Shown piece after piece: positions 43,308 to 51,615 of a stretch of 55,782 nucleotides of DNA; the stretch's first letter is position 1, and each line of letters starts with the position of its first letter. The notes beneath the pieces were generated by a model. It was given only the letters and a program-made list of their open reading frames with translations. It ran no database searches and was not told the DNA's origin. The DNA is from Rhodocyclaceae bacterium. GTDB lineage: Bacteria > Pseudomonadota > Gammaproteobacteria > Burkholderiales > Rhodocyclaceae. The stretch lies in NCBI GenBank assembly GCA_020445745.1, contig JAGRGB010000215.1:1-55782 (forward strand). Direction: 5' to 3'. Position numbers and translations under genes: made by a program.

Positions 43308-43742
43308 TTCGTATCCTTCAGTGACTGGGGCGGTGGATGTGGCCGCCGGTTAGCCATAAATTATCTCTCGTATCGTGCGGGAATCGCAAGTTCGATGCCC
43401 TCAGTTGCCACGTTCGGTTGCCAGCTTGCGCAGAAGTCCTGCCACACCCTGCCTGAGCCGTGACGCGATGAATCCACTGCTTGCCCCGATCGTGGGACCG
43501 GCGGATGCACCGGCAGGTGATCTGCCGCCGGCGCGCCCCGGCTGCGACTGCCTGTCGTTCGGTCTTGCGCCGACGTCGGCAGGGGCTGCGCCAGCCCGCC
43601 GGGCGCGGGTCGAGCGCACCGATGACATGCTGCCGGCCGTCGCCGCGGCGATCGGTGCCGTCGCGGTCGGACATGTCGGCAGTGCCCGCCCGTTACTGGC
43701 GCGCGGCCACGGCCCGGCCGGACGTGGTGTCGCGGGTCGCCG
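43308..43742. other. Intergenic stretch with the rpmE promoter
   Basis: An AT-rich patch (TAGCCATAAATTATCTCTCG, 43352-43371) just right of rpmE likely holds its -10 box when read leftward. The rest is GC-rich; open frames occur on both strands but are low complexity and lack starts. No gene is supported. Confidence 0.4.
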
Positions 43743-44480
43743 GTGAGCTACGCCAATTCGAAGATTCCGGACAGCGCGCAGGGCGGCGTGCACGAGCATC
43801 TGCCCCGTCTGGTCCGGCGTCACGCCAGCGCGCCGTTTCGCAAGCCGTTCGCCGAATTCAGCCTGCGCGCGATCGACGCCGCGCTCGCAGGCTGGGACGG
43901 ACGCGCCGGCCTGATCCTCGATGCCGGCTGTGGCGTCGCCCACAGTACCATCGCCATCGCGCGGGCCCATCCCGACGCCTGGGTGATCGGCGTCGACCAA
44001 TCGGCCGACCGGCTCGAACGGCGCAAGCCCTATCCGGCATCGCTGATGCCGGACAACATGGTGCTGGTGCGCGCGGATCTGGTGGACTTCTGGCGGCTGC
44101 TGTCGGCGCGCGGGCTGCGGCTGGCGCGCCACTACATCCTGTACCCGAACCCGTGGCCGAAGATCGGGCACCTCGGCCGGCGCTGGCATGGCCATCCGGT
44201 GTTTCCGACCATCCCGGAACTCGGCGGCCTGCTCGAGCTGCGCAGCAACTGGCAGGTATATGTCGAGGAATTCGCAGCGGCGCTCGGCGTGTTGCTCGGG
44301 CGGCAGCCATCGTGGCAGGTTTTCGACGGCAGCGAAGGGCTGACGCCGTTCGAGCGCAAATACCGTGACTCCGGGCAGACCCTGTACCGGCTTTCGGTCG
44401 AACTCAGCGACATCACGCTTGATGGTGTTCGATCTGCGGTGCATGCTAGCGGCCAATGCCATCGGGAGAGTCACCAATGA
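43743..44480 (+). CDS. TrmB-like SAM-dependent methyltransferase
   Basis: The 245-residue protein has the SAM-binding strand LILDAGCGVAHSTIAIARAH followed by VIGVDQSADRLERR, and YPNPWPKIGHLGRRWHGHP, close to the PDPWPKKRH block of tRNA (guanine-N7) methyltransferase. TrmB itself has GFG-type Gly motifs, Asp in place of the Asn, and KRR rather than LGRR, so this may be a paralogue with a different RNA target. A C-terminal TPFERKYRDSGQTLYRL resembles the TrmB end, TxFExxGxxxG. It starts at GTG 43743 and its stop overlaps the YecA-type gene. Confidence 0.8.
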   Translation: MSYANSKIPDSAQGGVHEHLPRLVRRHASAPFRKPFAEFSLRAIDAALAGWDGRAGLILDAGCGVAHSTIAIARAHPDAWVIGVDQSADRLERRKPYPASLMPDNMVLVRADLVDFWRLLSARGLRLARHYILYPNPWPKIGHLGRRWHGHPVFPTIPELGGLLELRSNWQVYVEEFAAALGVLLGRQPSWQVFDGSEGLTPFERKYRDSGQTLYRLSVELSDITLDGVRSAVHASGQCHRESHQ

Positions 44481-45187
44481 ACGCCGCCGAGACCGAAGAA
44501 GTGCTGCTGAGCGACGAGGATTTCGAGGCGCTGGAAGCCGTCCTGGTATCGGACGATGTGCCGGCTGACTGCATGAATCTCGAGATGCTCGACGGCTACT
44601 TTGCCGCACTGGTCTGCAGTCCGGAGCCGATGGCCGTCGAGCGCTGGCTGCCCGCGGTGTGGACCGCGGATGGCGAGACGGCGGACTTCGGCTCCGGCAG
44701 CGCGGCGCGCAAGGCGCTCGCACTGGTGCTGCGCTACTACAACGAGATGCTGGCGACGCTCGCCGCCGAGCAGGATCCCTGGGAGCCGTTCTGCTATGCG
44801 CCGGACAGCGAGGACTCGCCGCCACTCGGTGACGAGTGGATCGCCGGTTTCGAGCAGGGTGTCGAATTGTGGCCCGACGACTGGAATGCGGGCCTCGACA
44901 GCCAGGACGTGGCGGTCGCCGAGGGCCTGCTGGCCAAGGTCTTCAAGCGCTGGGGTGCCGACGAAGCCGCCGAAGCCGACGACCAGACCCGGCTCGGATG
45001 GCTGGCCGAATCCGCCCAGGCGGCGCGTGGCCTGTTCGCGCTGTGGCGGGAGGTGGGCCTGCAGGAACCGCGGCCGGTGGACATTGCCGAGCCGGCGACG
45101 GTGATGCGGGCCGCGGCCGGCCGCAACGACCTGTGCCCATGTGGCAGCGGCAAGAAATACAAGCTCTGTTGCGGCGCCGAGATCTGA
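44477..45187 (+). CDS. YecA/UPF0149-family protein with C-terminal SEC-C motif
   Basis: The 236-residue protein has the UPF0149 core: LEMLDGYFAALVCSPEPMAV, WEPFCYAPDSEDSPPLGDEW and IAGFEQGVELWPDDWNAGLD. Its last 24 residues form a SEC-C zinc motif, AGRNDLCPCGSGKKYKLCCG. In Escherichia coli YecA is linked to SecA and ribosomes through this motif. ATGA overlap with the methyltransferase gene shows coupled translation. An rpmE-TrmB-like-YecA neighbourhood suggests a translation-related role, by inference. Confidence 0.9.
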   Translation: MNAAETEEVLLSDEDFEALEAVLVSDDVPADCMNLEMLDGYFAALVCSPEPMAVERWLPAVWTADGETADFGSGSAARKALALVLRYYNEMLATLAAEQDPWEPFCYAPDSEDSPPLGDEWIAGFEQGVELWPDDWNAGLDSQDVAVAEGLLAKVFKRWGADEAAEADDQTRLGWLAESAQAARGLFALWREVGLQEPRPVDIAEPATVMRAAAGRNDLCPCGSGKKYKLCCGAEI

Positions 45188-45752
45188 AGGCCGGAGGCGT
45201 GCCGGCCGGCGATCACTTGCCGGTGCCGGACCACGGCGAGCGCATCGGTCGGACGCTGAGCTTGTGACCCGGTCGGCCGCGCGACGCAGCCGGCGAGCCA
45301 CGCAATCGTAATCGGGTCGCGCGATCCCTGCCAGTCCGGCGCAGCCCGATGTGCCAGCCTGCAGGTCGATCTCCACGCCGCCGGGGCAGGGCGGCAGGTC
45401 GATTCTCGCGGCCGCGATGACCGCCACGACCGTTTCGATGCCGTGCCCGGGCTGCGCCGGCCGGGCACGCGTCGTGACTTGTCGCCGCATGCGCCGATCG
45501 GCAGCGCCGGCGCCTGAAGGTTCCTCGAAATATTTCCAGAAAAGTTAAATAACAAACTGAAAATATTAATGTTTTATCGCTGCTTGCAGAATCCTGGCGG
45601 CGCCATAGAATGCGTGCGCCGAGCCCGGATGGTGGCCGCGATGATGAGGTAGGGATGGGCGTTGCCTGACCTCCAGCAGATCGAGCGGACGAATCCTTGC
45701 AGGTGGCGATTGCGGTCGCCTTGGTCGTTCGACGGTCTGCGTGGGTGGTCCA
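45188..45752. other. Intergenic stretch with AT-rich island
   Basis: The left 300 bases are GC-rich. A minus-strand frame from 45490 begins with protein-like sequence (GIETVVAVIAAARIDLPPCP, GGVEIDLQAG) but then runs antisense through the YecA gene and has no ribosome site, so it may be a decayed gene. Bases 45528-45580 are strikingly AT-rich (AAAGTTAAATAACAAACTGA, then AAATATTAATG). A promoter beyond it is listed separately. Confidence 0.4.
45584..45611 (+). promoter_or_regulatory. Candidate sigma-70 promoter of the YkgJ-type gene
   Basis: TTGCAG (45584-45589) and TAGAAT (45606-45611) are spaced by 16 bases, immediately right of an AT-rich island that could act as an UP element or bind a nucleoid protein. 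The predicted leader is about 135 bases. Confidence 0.5.
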
Positions 45753-46112
45753 GTGAGCGCCTCGAATCCCTGTCTCGCATGCGGTGTCTGCTGTACCCGT
45801 TTCCGGATTTCGTTTTACTGGGCCGAGGGCGACGATGCGCCCGGCGGCTTCGTGCCGGCGGCACTGACCGAGAAGCTCAACCACTTCATGCGCTGCATGA
45901 AGGGCAGCAACTCGGTGAACCGCCGCTGCGTCGCCCTCGAAGGTGAAGTGGGCACTGCCGTGGCCTGCACGATTTACCACAAGCGGCCGACACCGTGCCG
46001 GGAGTTTCCGGTCATTCTCGAATGCGGAACGCCAAATCCGCGCTGCAACGAATTGCGCTCGGAGGTCGGTCTGCCGCCGTTAGCGGGGCCGGTGCTGCCC
46101 AGGGCTGCGTGA
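45753..46112 (+). CDS. YkgJ-family cysteine-cluster protein
   Basis: The 119-residue protein begins SASNPCLACGVCCTRFRISF and has later cysteines in MRCMKG, NRRCVAL, VACTIYHKRPTPCREFP and NPRCNE. This CxxCxxCC pattern with distal cysteines is that of the zinc- or iron-chelating CxxCxxCC family. GTG 45753 is chosen because family members begin just before the first Cys; a GTG four codons upstream is also possible. The final 33 bases overlap the oppositely directed phosphorylase gene. The function is unknown. Confidence 0.85.
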   Translation: MSASNPCLACGVCCTRFRISFYWAEGDDAPGGFVPAALTEKLNHFMRCMKGSNSVNRRCVALEGEVGTAVACTIYHKRPTPCREFPVILECGTPNPRCNELRSEVGLPPLAGPVLPRAA

Positions 46113-46991
46113 CTGCCACGGCCGGCCGACCGACTCGAGGATGCCGAAGGGGGTCAGCCGGTGCACCGTCGCGATTCGTTCGCGGCGGCTGACGAACAGC
46201 GAGCCGGCAAAGCCGAGGGCGTTGATCGAGATGCCGTCGACCGATTCCTGCGTACGCGGGACCAGCAACAGCGCGGTGCGGGTGAGCAGCAGGTTGTAGG
46301 CGCTGGCATCGTGGCCGGCCAGGCCGAGTGCCTGGCGGCCTGCGACGTAGCAGTCGTGCAGCCGGCGCGCGGCCTGCGCGGCACCAGGCGTCAGGATGCT
46401 CCGGATGCCGACGATCCAGTGGCGATAGGGCCACTGTCGACAATGGTCGCTGCCCGCGCCGGCCGCCGATTCGAGCCCGGCGAGCAGCGGCAGCGCCGCT
46501 TCGTCGTGACGTGGAATCCATTGCAGATGGCGGTGGCGCTGGCTGGCACCGGCGACGCGATCGCCGTTGTAGAAGGCGAGGCCGCCGAAATCGCGCAGCA
46601 GGGGCACGATGGCGGCGAAATCCGCCTCCCACAGCGGCAGCGACTGGTCGACGAAGTCGCGGCTGACCACCAGCAGGTGGCCGTCCAGCACCGGGAACTT
46701 GTTGAGCAGTATCAGGTGGTCGCGGCCGGCCTCGGCGACCATCAGGTCGGGCTCCGGCGCGGAGAAGGGGTCACCGCCGGCAGGCGGCGCGGCGCCGGCC
46801 TTGCGACCGAGGCTGTCCACCCACTTGACCGGAAAGCGCAGCCCGTCCTGCACGACCCACTCGATCGATGTCCGAATCGGCTGCAGGGCGCCGCTCGACA
46901 GCGCGCCCTTGCGCGAACGAGCGGCCAGCGCAATGATATCGCCCGAGCCCGGGTTGCGAGCAGAAGTTTCGCCGTCGACCGAGTCGTTCAT
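46080..46991 (-). CDS. Ap4A phosphorylase / ATP adenylyltransferase-like protein
   Basis: The 303-residue protein has the HIT-like fold of diadenosine tetraphosphate phosphorylase: HLILLNKFPVLDGHLLVVSR, then FYNGDRVAGASQRHRHLQWI with the HxHxQ catalytic motif, and ASAYNLLLTRTALLLVPRTQ followed by INALGFAGSLFV. These enzymes cleave Ap4A by phosphorolysis, helping to control stress dinucleotides. ATG 46991 begins MNDSVDGETS; the upstream in-frame Met lies across the divergent S4 gene. It is a single gene, divergent from S4 and overlapping YkgJ at its end. Confidence 0.88.
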   Translation of the reverse strand: MNDSVDGETSARNPGSGDIIALAARSRKGALSSGALQPIRTSIEWVVQDGLRFPVKWVDSLGRKAGAAPPAGGDPFSAPEPDLMVAEAGRDHLILLNKFPVLDGHLLVVSRDFVDQSLPLWEADFAAIVPLLRDFGGLAFYNGDRVAGASQRHRHLQWIPRHDEAALPLLAGLESAAGAGSDHCRQWPYRHWIVGIRSILTPGAAQAARRLHDCYVAGRQALGLAGHDASAYNLLLTRTALLLVPRTQESVDGISINALGFAGSLFVSRRERIATVHRLTPFGILESVGRPWQSRSPGQHRPR

Positions 46992-47006
46992 CGTACGGAG
47001 TGGAAC

Positions 47007-47237
47007 ATGTCGCAGGTTTTCGTGGTGCGCGGAGACTTCATCCAACTCGACCAGCTGCTCAAGGCGACCGGGCTGTGCGGTAGCGGGGGCCAGGCACATG
47101 AAGCGGTGAGCTCCGGCCAGGTCCTGGTGGACGGCAACACCGAGATCCGCAAGCGTGCCAAGCTGCGGCCGGGTCAGAGCGTGCGCTTCGAGAACGAGAC
47201 CGTGGTACTGACGGCGGAGCGCTATCCACGCCTGTGA
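47007..47237 (+). CDS. S4-domain RNA-binding protein (YbcJ-like)
   Basis: The 76-residue protein MSQVFVVRGDFIQLDQLLKA continues GQAHEAVSSGQVLVDGNTEI and RKRAKLRPGQSVRFENETV, the alpha-L RNA-binding fold of S4, with the conserved VxVNGxxExRxxxKLxxGDxV pattern. Small proteins of this kind bind structured RNA; their targets are unknown. ATG 47007 follows CGGAGTGG. It shares a 15-base divergent gap with the phosphorylase gene. Confidence 0.9.
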   Translation: MSQVFVVRGDFIQLDQLLKATGLCGSGGQAHEAVSSGQVLVDGNTEIRKRAKLRPGQSVRFENETVVLTAERYPRL

Positions 47238-47247
47238 GCACGGGCAT

Positions 47248-48975
47248 TCATCCGGCGCGTCGCGCCAACTGCTGCCATATCCAGCCGCCGGGCAGATCCC
47301 TTCCGGTCAGCACGTAGTCGAGGGTATTGGGGTTCTCGAGGGTCAGCGCCAGATGGCTGCGCGCCAGCCGATCGCCGACCAGCAGCAGTTCGTCGCCGGC
47401 ACGGATCGCGTAGTCCGGCCCGGGCAGCAGTAGCCGGGAGCCGTCGTCGCGGTGGACGTACAGGACATCGCAGTCCAGCGGCCGATCGCGTTGCGCGTGG
47501 TCGCGCAACAGGGCATCGATCGTCACGTCGGACTTCGGCAGCCTCACCAGCGCCGACAGCGCCGGCGCCTCGCGCGCGTCGACGCGCACGCTCCAGACAT
47601 GCGGGACATGCCAGCCGAAACGCCCGGTCAGGCGCTCGAGCAGGCTCGCCGCCCAGTCTTCGCGGGCCGCCTTGACCTCGTCGAGGAAGGGCACCAGCAG
47701 CGGCGTGATCAGGATCGCAAGGCACTCGTGGGCGATGATCCGGCTCGGCACGACGCGGGCGTCGGATTCGAAGGCCTCGAACAGCGCGTTGTTCGAGAAG
47801 TGGTTCTGGCGGATGACGATGAACAGATCCGGGTTGAGCTCGCGAGCAGTCACGCAGATCGACAGATTGTCGACGTCGCTGCCGGTGCACGCGACGATGC
47901 CGCAGGCCTTGTCGATGCCGGCCTGCCGCAGCGCCGGCGCGCAGGTGCCGTCCCCCTGGACCCAGCGGTGGCGTGCGCCGTCGGGCGGCGCATCGCGGTC
48001 GATCAGCACCACGGTTATCTGCTCGCTTTCGAGGGCACCGGTCAGCAGGCGCCCGAAGTTGCCATAGCCGCACAGGACCCAGGTGCCGCGCGGCGGGTCC
48101 CGGTGGCGCCTGACCTCGGTGCCGTCGATTCCGGTCAACCACTCCAGCAGGTGATAGGCGGACGGGGCGTGCAGCGCCAGCGCCAGATACTCGCCGAACT
48201 TCTCGAACGGATTGATGATGTGGCGCGTGCCGAAGGACGCCATGTTGGCCTCGATCTCGACGCTGCCGGTGCGGCACAGGGCAGGCACCGCGGGTGCCAG
48301 CAGGCGGGCGGCGATGGCGATCGCGAGATTGGTCTCGTCGCTGTTGGTCAGTGCCATCACGCCCTGGCACTCGGGCTTCTCGAGGCCGGCGAGGCGCACC
48401 AGCTGCGGTTTCGCCGCATCGCCGACGAGGCACGGCACATCGGCGCGCAGGCCATGCAGATCGAGCTCGGCCGCCTTGACCGGATCGCGCTCGATCGCCA
48501 CCACGCGGATGCCCAGGTGGTCCAGCGCGCGGGTCACCAGCCGGCCGGACTCGCCGTAGCCGCAGACCAGGTAGAACGGTTCGCCGAGCTGGCGTACCTC
48601 CCGCGCGAAGCGCTCGGTGCGCAGCGCGTCCTGAAACGCCGAGTCCTGCATCAACGCGAACAGCGAGCCGATCGCATAGGCCCAGCCGATCACCGACAGG
48701 TAGATGCAGACGGTCACCCACATCCGCTGGGCTTCGCTGAACTCGACGGGCACCTCGCCGAATCCGATCGTCGTCGCGGTGTAGCTGATGAAATAGAAGG
48801 CGTGAAAGAAACTCATGCGGCGCGCTTCGCCGTCCACCTCGATGCCGGGAACGACGGTCAGGCCGAGCACCGCCAGCGCGAAGATCGAGATCAGCACCGT
48901 CAGCGGCGCGCGCATGCGTCGCAGCACCAGAAAGATGACCCCGCGGTGGGAACTGAGGGTCACCGGAGCACCCAC
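47248..48975 (-). CDS. Potassium channel with two TrkA-N (RCK) domains
   Basis: The 575-residue protein has an N-terminal pore region: two membrane segments (about 23-42 and 85-107) around a filter TTIGFGEV (68-75), the K+ selectivity signature with F in place of Y. Two Rossmann RCK domains follow, YLVCGYGESGRLVTRALDHL and WVLCGYGNFGRLLTGALESE, each with a TrkA-N dinucleotide loop, then a TrkA-C-like end. It gates K+ flow in answer to a cytoplasmic ligand. GTG 48975 or GTG 48963 may be the start; neither has a clear ribosome site. The REP-like cluster stands directly upstream, then DUF6394. Confidence 0.9.
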   Translation of the reverse strand: MGAPVTLSSHRGVIFLVLRRMRAPLTVLISIFALAVLGLTVVPGIEVDGEARRMSFFHAFYFISYTATTIGFGEVPVEFSEAQRMWVTVCIYLSVIGWAYAIGSLFALMQDSAFQDALRTERFAREVRQLGEPFYLVCGYGESGRLVTRALDHLGIRVVAIERDPVKAAELDLHGLRADVPCLVGDAAKPQLVRLAGLEKPECQGVMALTNSDETNLAIAIAARLLAPAVPALCRTGSVEIEANMASFGTRHIINPFEKFGEYLALALHAPSAYHLLEWLTGIDGTEVRRHRDPPRGTWVLCGYGNFGRLLTGALESEQITVVLIDRDAPPDGARHRWVQGDGTCAPALRQAGIDKACGIVACTGSDVDNLSICVTARELNPDLFIVIRQNHFSNNALFEAFESDARVVPSRIIAHECLAILITPLLVPFLDEVKAAREDWAASLLERLTGRFGWHVPHVWSVRVDAREAPALSALVRLPKSDVTIDALLRDHAQRDRPLDCDVLYVHRDDGSRLLLPGPDYAIRAGDELLLVGDRLARSHLALTLENPNTLDYVLTGRDLPGGWIWQQLARRAG

Positions 48976-48977
48976 CC

Positions 48978-49044
48978 GCCGCTTCGCGGCGTCCTCCCCG
49001 GGGGAGGGAGAGCGCCCCCTTCGGGCGGCCGAGCGGGGGCGCTC
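48978..49044. repeat. REP-like cluster of three hairpins
   Basis: Three palindromes lie in a row: GCCGCTTCGCGGC (48978-48990), CCTCCCCGGGGGAGG (48993-49007), and GAGCGCCCCC (49010-49019) with GGGGGCGCTC (49035-49044) around a 15-base loop. The last arm touches the DUF6394 stop. The GC-only, compound form and its place between two genes suggest a repetitive extragenic palindrome. No second copy was noticed in the window. Confidence 0.7.
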
Positions 49045-49426
49045 ATCGCCTCTGCATGATGGTTTCGGCGATCAGGATGACCACCGAAACCACGTTGGCG
49101 AACAGCGCGCCGCCGGACAGTGAAACCACCTTTGCGGTGAAGCTGGCGTCCATGCCGGCACCGGCCACGTGGCTGGCGTAGCCCCACACCATCGCGGCGG
49201 CGATCAGCTGCAGGTCGGCGACCAGGCTGGTGGACAGGTGAATCGCACCGATCTGCGTGCGATCGCCGAACTTGAGGACGGTGGCGATCAGATTGACGAC
49301 GATCGCGGCAAACAGCTCGTAGATGTCGTGATGCCGTGCCAGATCGATGTCGCCGACGAAGAATCCGAAATTCAGCGTGGCGGCGAGAACGATGAAAAAA
49401 CCGAAGACGACCTTCTCGAGATTCAT
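49043..49426 (-). CDS. DUF6394 family membrane protein
   Basis: The 127-residue protein MNLEKVVFGFFIVLAATLNF has about four membrane segments with RHHDIYELFAAIVVNLIATV and KFGDRTQIGAIHLSTSLVAD between, then LQLIAAAMVWGYASHVAG. The start is set at ATG 49426. The family is uncharacterised, and I recall it lying beside K+ channel genes in other proteobacteria, as it does here across the REP-like element. A link to potassium or membrane voltage is inferred from this neighbour only. Confidence 0.8.
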   Translation of the reverse strand: MNLEKVVFGFFIVLAATLNFGFFVGDIDLARHHDIYELFAAIVVNLIATVLKFGDRTQIGAIHLSTSLVADLQLIAAAMVWGYASHVAGAGMDASFTAKVVSLSGGALFANVVSVVILIAETIMQRR

Positions 49427-49512
49427 GGGGTGGTTTCCGACCGATTGGCGGCGAGGATTGCGCCCGATGATTATAGGGTGCGGCGCGCCGCCGGCCGGAA
49501 CCGCGGCGGCCT

Positions 49513-49905
49513 TCAGTCTTCGCGCACGCGACCGTCGAGATAGTACCAGCGGCCATCGAGGCGTTCGAAGCGGCTGTGTTCCGAGAGGCGGTGGGCACGA
49601 CCGCCCAGCCGGTAGCGGGCGGTGAACCTCACTTCGGCATGATCGTCGTCGATGGCGCGGTGGGCGTGTACGGTCAGGCCGATCCACTTGCAGGCCGGGT
49701 CGATCTCCACGCCGTCCGGGCGGGTGCGCGGATGCCAGCTTGCCAGCAGGTAGTCGCGGTCGCCGTGGGCATAGGCCGTGTAGCGTGATCGCATCAGCGC
49801 TTCGGCGTCGGCCGCAGGCGCCTCGCCCGACAGCAGGGGGCCGCAGCAGGCCGCGAAGACGGGATTGCCGCATGGACAGGATGGTGGGCGCCGGCCTCTC
49901 GCCAT
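49513..49905 (-). CDS. YchJ-family (UPF0225) metal-binding protein
   Basis: The 130-residue protein begins with a SEC-C-like cysteine group, PSCPCGNPVFAACCGPLLSG, then AEALMRSRYTAYAHGDRDYL and FTARYRLGGRAHRLSEHSRF, as in the NTF2-like YchJ family. It may bind zinc; its role is unknown. ATG 49905 stands three bases after the diguanylate cyclase stop on the same strand, so they are co-transcribed. Confidence 0.92.
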   Translation of the reverse strand: MARGRRPPSCPCGNPVFAACCGPLLSGEAPAADAEALMRSRYTAYAHGDRDYLLASWHPRTRPDGVEIDPACKWIGLTVHAHRAIDDDHAEVRFTARYRLGGRAHRLSEHSRFERLDGRWYYLDGRVRED

Positions 49906-49908
49906 CGC

Positions 49909-51396
49909 TCAGGCGCCGTTGCCGTTGCGCGCCACGACGACGCGGTTGCGGCCGGCATTCTTGGCCCGGTAGAGGGCCTGGTCGGCCTGCGCGATGGCGG
50001 CATCGAGATTGCCCTGCCCGGGTCGCAGCACGGCAGCGCCGATGCTGATCGTCAGCGATTCCGGGTAGGTATCGCTGTCCGGGAATTCGAGTGCCGGGAT
50101 GGCCTCGATCGCCGCTCTCAGCTTTTCACCGACGGTGGCCAGCCGCTGCTCGTCGGCACCCGGCAGCAACAGCAGGAATTCCTCGCCGCCGTAGCGCCCG
50201 AGCACATCGCTGCCGCGGCCGGACATCCTCAGCGTGGCGGCGACCTGCCTCAGCACCTGGTCGCCGACGACGTGGCCGTAGCGGTCGTTGATGCGCTTGA
50301 AATGGTCCACGTCGATCATCATCAGGCCGAGGCCGCCGGCATCCTGCCGACGCTCCTCCTGGCGGCGGGCCTCGGTCATCAGCGCCCGGCGATTGAGGAT
50401 GCCGGTGAGGCCGTCGATCGATGCCAGGTAATCCTGCAGGCGGACGTCCTCGGCGAGGCGGCTTCCGACGTGGGCGGCGATGCCGGCGAGCAACACCCAC
50501 AGCACCGCCAGCACCGCGCCGCGATGACGCCAGTGCGCCATGACGTGGTCGATCTCGCGGGTCGCCGCCACATAGAGCGGGTAGCGCTCGAGGCGCTGGG
50601 CGACGATCAATCGCTCGCGATCGTCGAGGCGGGAGCGCAGACGCACCGTGCGTGACTCGCCCTCGCCGGCGGGCAGCACCTGATCGACCCGCGGTATCAC
50701 GCGGCCCATGTGTATCGCCCGATCCGGCTCGCGCACGTACACCTCGCCGGCGACCGACACCACGGCGAAACTCGAGGCCGGCGTACGATTGACGATCTCC
50801 GCGTAGTCGAAGGAGTAGAGCAGGTCGCGGATCGCCACGTAGATCCTGACCACATTGCCGTCGGCGTCGCGCTCCGCGATGCTCATCGCGAAGAACCACC
50901 TGCCGTGGTGCACCCGCGACAGCTGCGGTATGCCGAGGTAGACGGTCTGATCGTGCTGTTGCAGGTGGTGGGCGACGTATTCGCGATCGGCAACCAGTGG
51001 CGGCTCGCCGGTACCGGTCCAGTCGACGATCACACCCTGGCGGTCGACGACCAACAGGTCCATGCAGGCAGGATCGCTCCGGCACCAGCCGAGCATCACG
51101 TCGCGCACCGTCATGCCGCCACCGGCGGCCTGCTGGCGCTGGCTCTGGTGGAGCTCGCGCAGCACGTCCAGCTGGCGTTCGATGGCGCCCAGCTGGGACT
51201 GGATGTTGCTTGCCATGACGCTGGCCAGCACGGCGAGACGCTCGCCGGCGTTGCGCTCGACCTGGCCGTGGTCGAAATAGCTGTAGAAGGCCAGCGCGAC
51301 GCCGAGCGCGAGCATGAACGCAGCGACCCACGACCGGATCGCGCCGAGGCGCCTGCTCAGCGAATTCTGCCGGTTCTGTGGTCGTCGGTCGCGCAA
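49909..51396 (-). CDS. Membrane-bound diguanylate cyclase
   Basis: The 495-residue protein makes c-di-GMP from two GTP. An N-terminal membrane helix (WVAAFMLALGVALAFYSYF) and another at about 300-320 flank a periplasmic sensor of roughly 250 residues (dCache-like). The cytoplasmic GGDEF domain has GGEEF at 403-407, an active signature, and an RGSD inhibitory site from residue 394. The start is a TTG at 51396 with GGAG upstream. YchJ follows immediately. The sensor ligand is unknown. Confidence 0.9.
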   Translation of the reverse strand: MRDRRPQNRQNSLSRRLGAIRSWVAAFMLALGVALAFYSYFDHGQVERNAGERLAVLASVMASNIQSQLGAIERQLDVLRELHQSQRQQAAGGGMTVRDVMLGWCRSDPACMDLLVVDRQGVIVDWTGTGEPPLVADREYVAHHLQQHDQTVYLGIPQLSRVHHGRWFFAMSIAERDADGNVVRIYVAIRDLLYSFDYAEIVNRTPASSFAVVSVAGEVYVREPDRAIHMGRVIPRVDQVLPAGEGESRTVRLRSRLDDRERLIVAQRLERYPLYVAATREIDHVMAHWRHRGAVLAVLWVLLAGIAAHVGSRLAEDVRLQDYLASIDGLTGILNRRALMTEARRQEERRQDAGGLGLMMIDVDHFKRINDRYGHVVGDQVLRQVAATLRMSGRGSDVLGRYGGEEFLLLLPGADEQRLATVGEKLRAAIEAIPALEFPDSDTYPESLTISIGAAVLRPGQGNLDAAIAQADQALYRAKNAGRNRVVVARNGNGA

Positions 51397-51615
51397 CGGT
51401 GCTCCAGGGGGGCGGACGTCCAGCTCGTCGATGGGGTCATCGGGCGCGCTCGCCAGCTCGATGAATGCGTGGGCGCCGCCGTCGGCCGCGTGCCGTACCC
51501 ATCGGCACGCCTTCGCGGATTGTCAAACATTGTTCGAGGACGGGCATGGTCGGCGACATTGCGGTGCATCCGCAGGGCGGCGTCGGACGAACAATACAGG
51601 CAAAATGGCGGAACC

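Noticed and set aside
44471-45490. Minus-strand frame starting at 45490 with a protein-like beginning
   Set aside because: Most of it is antisense to the YecA-type gene, there is no ribosome site, and the protein-like part is only about 70 codons. At best a gene remnant.
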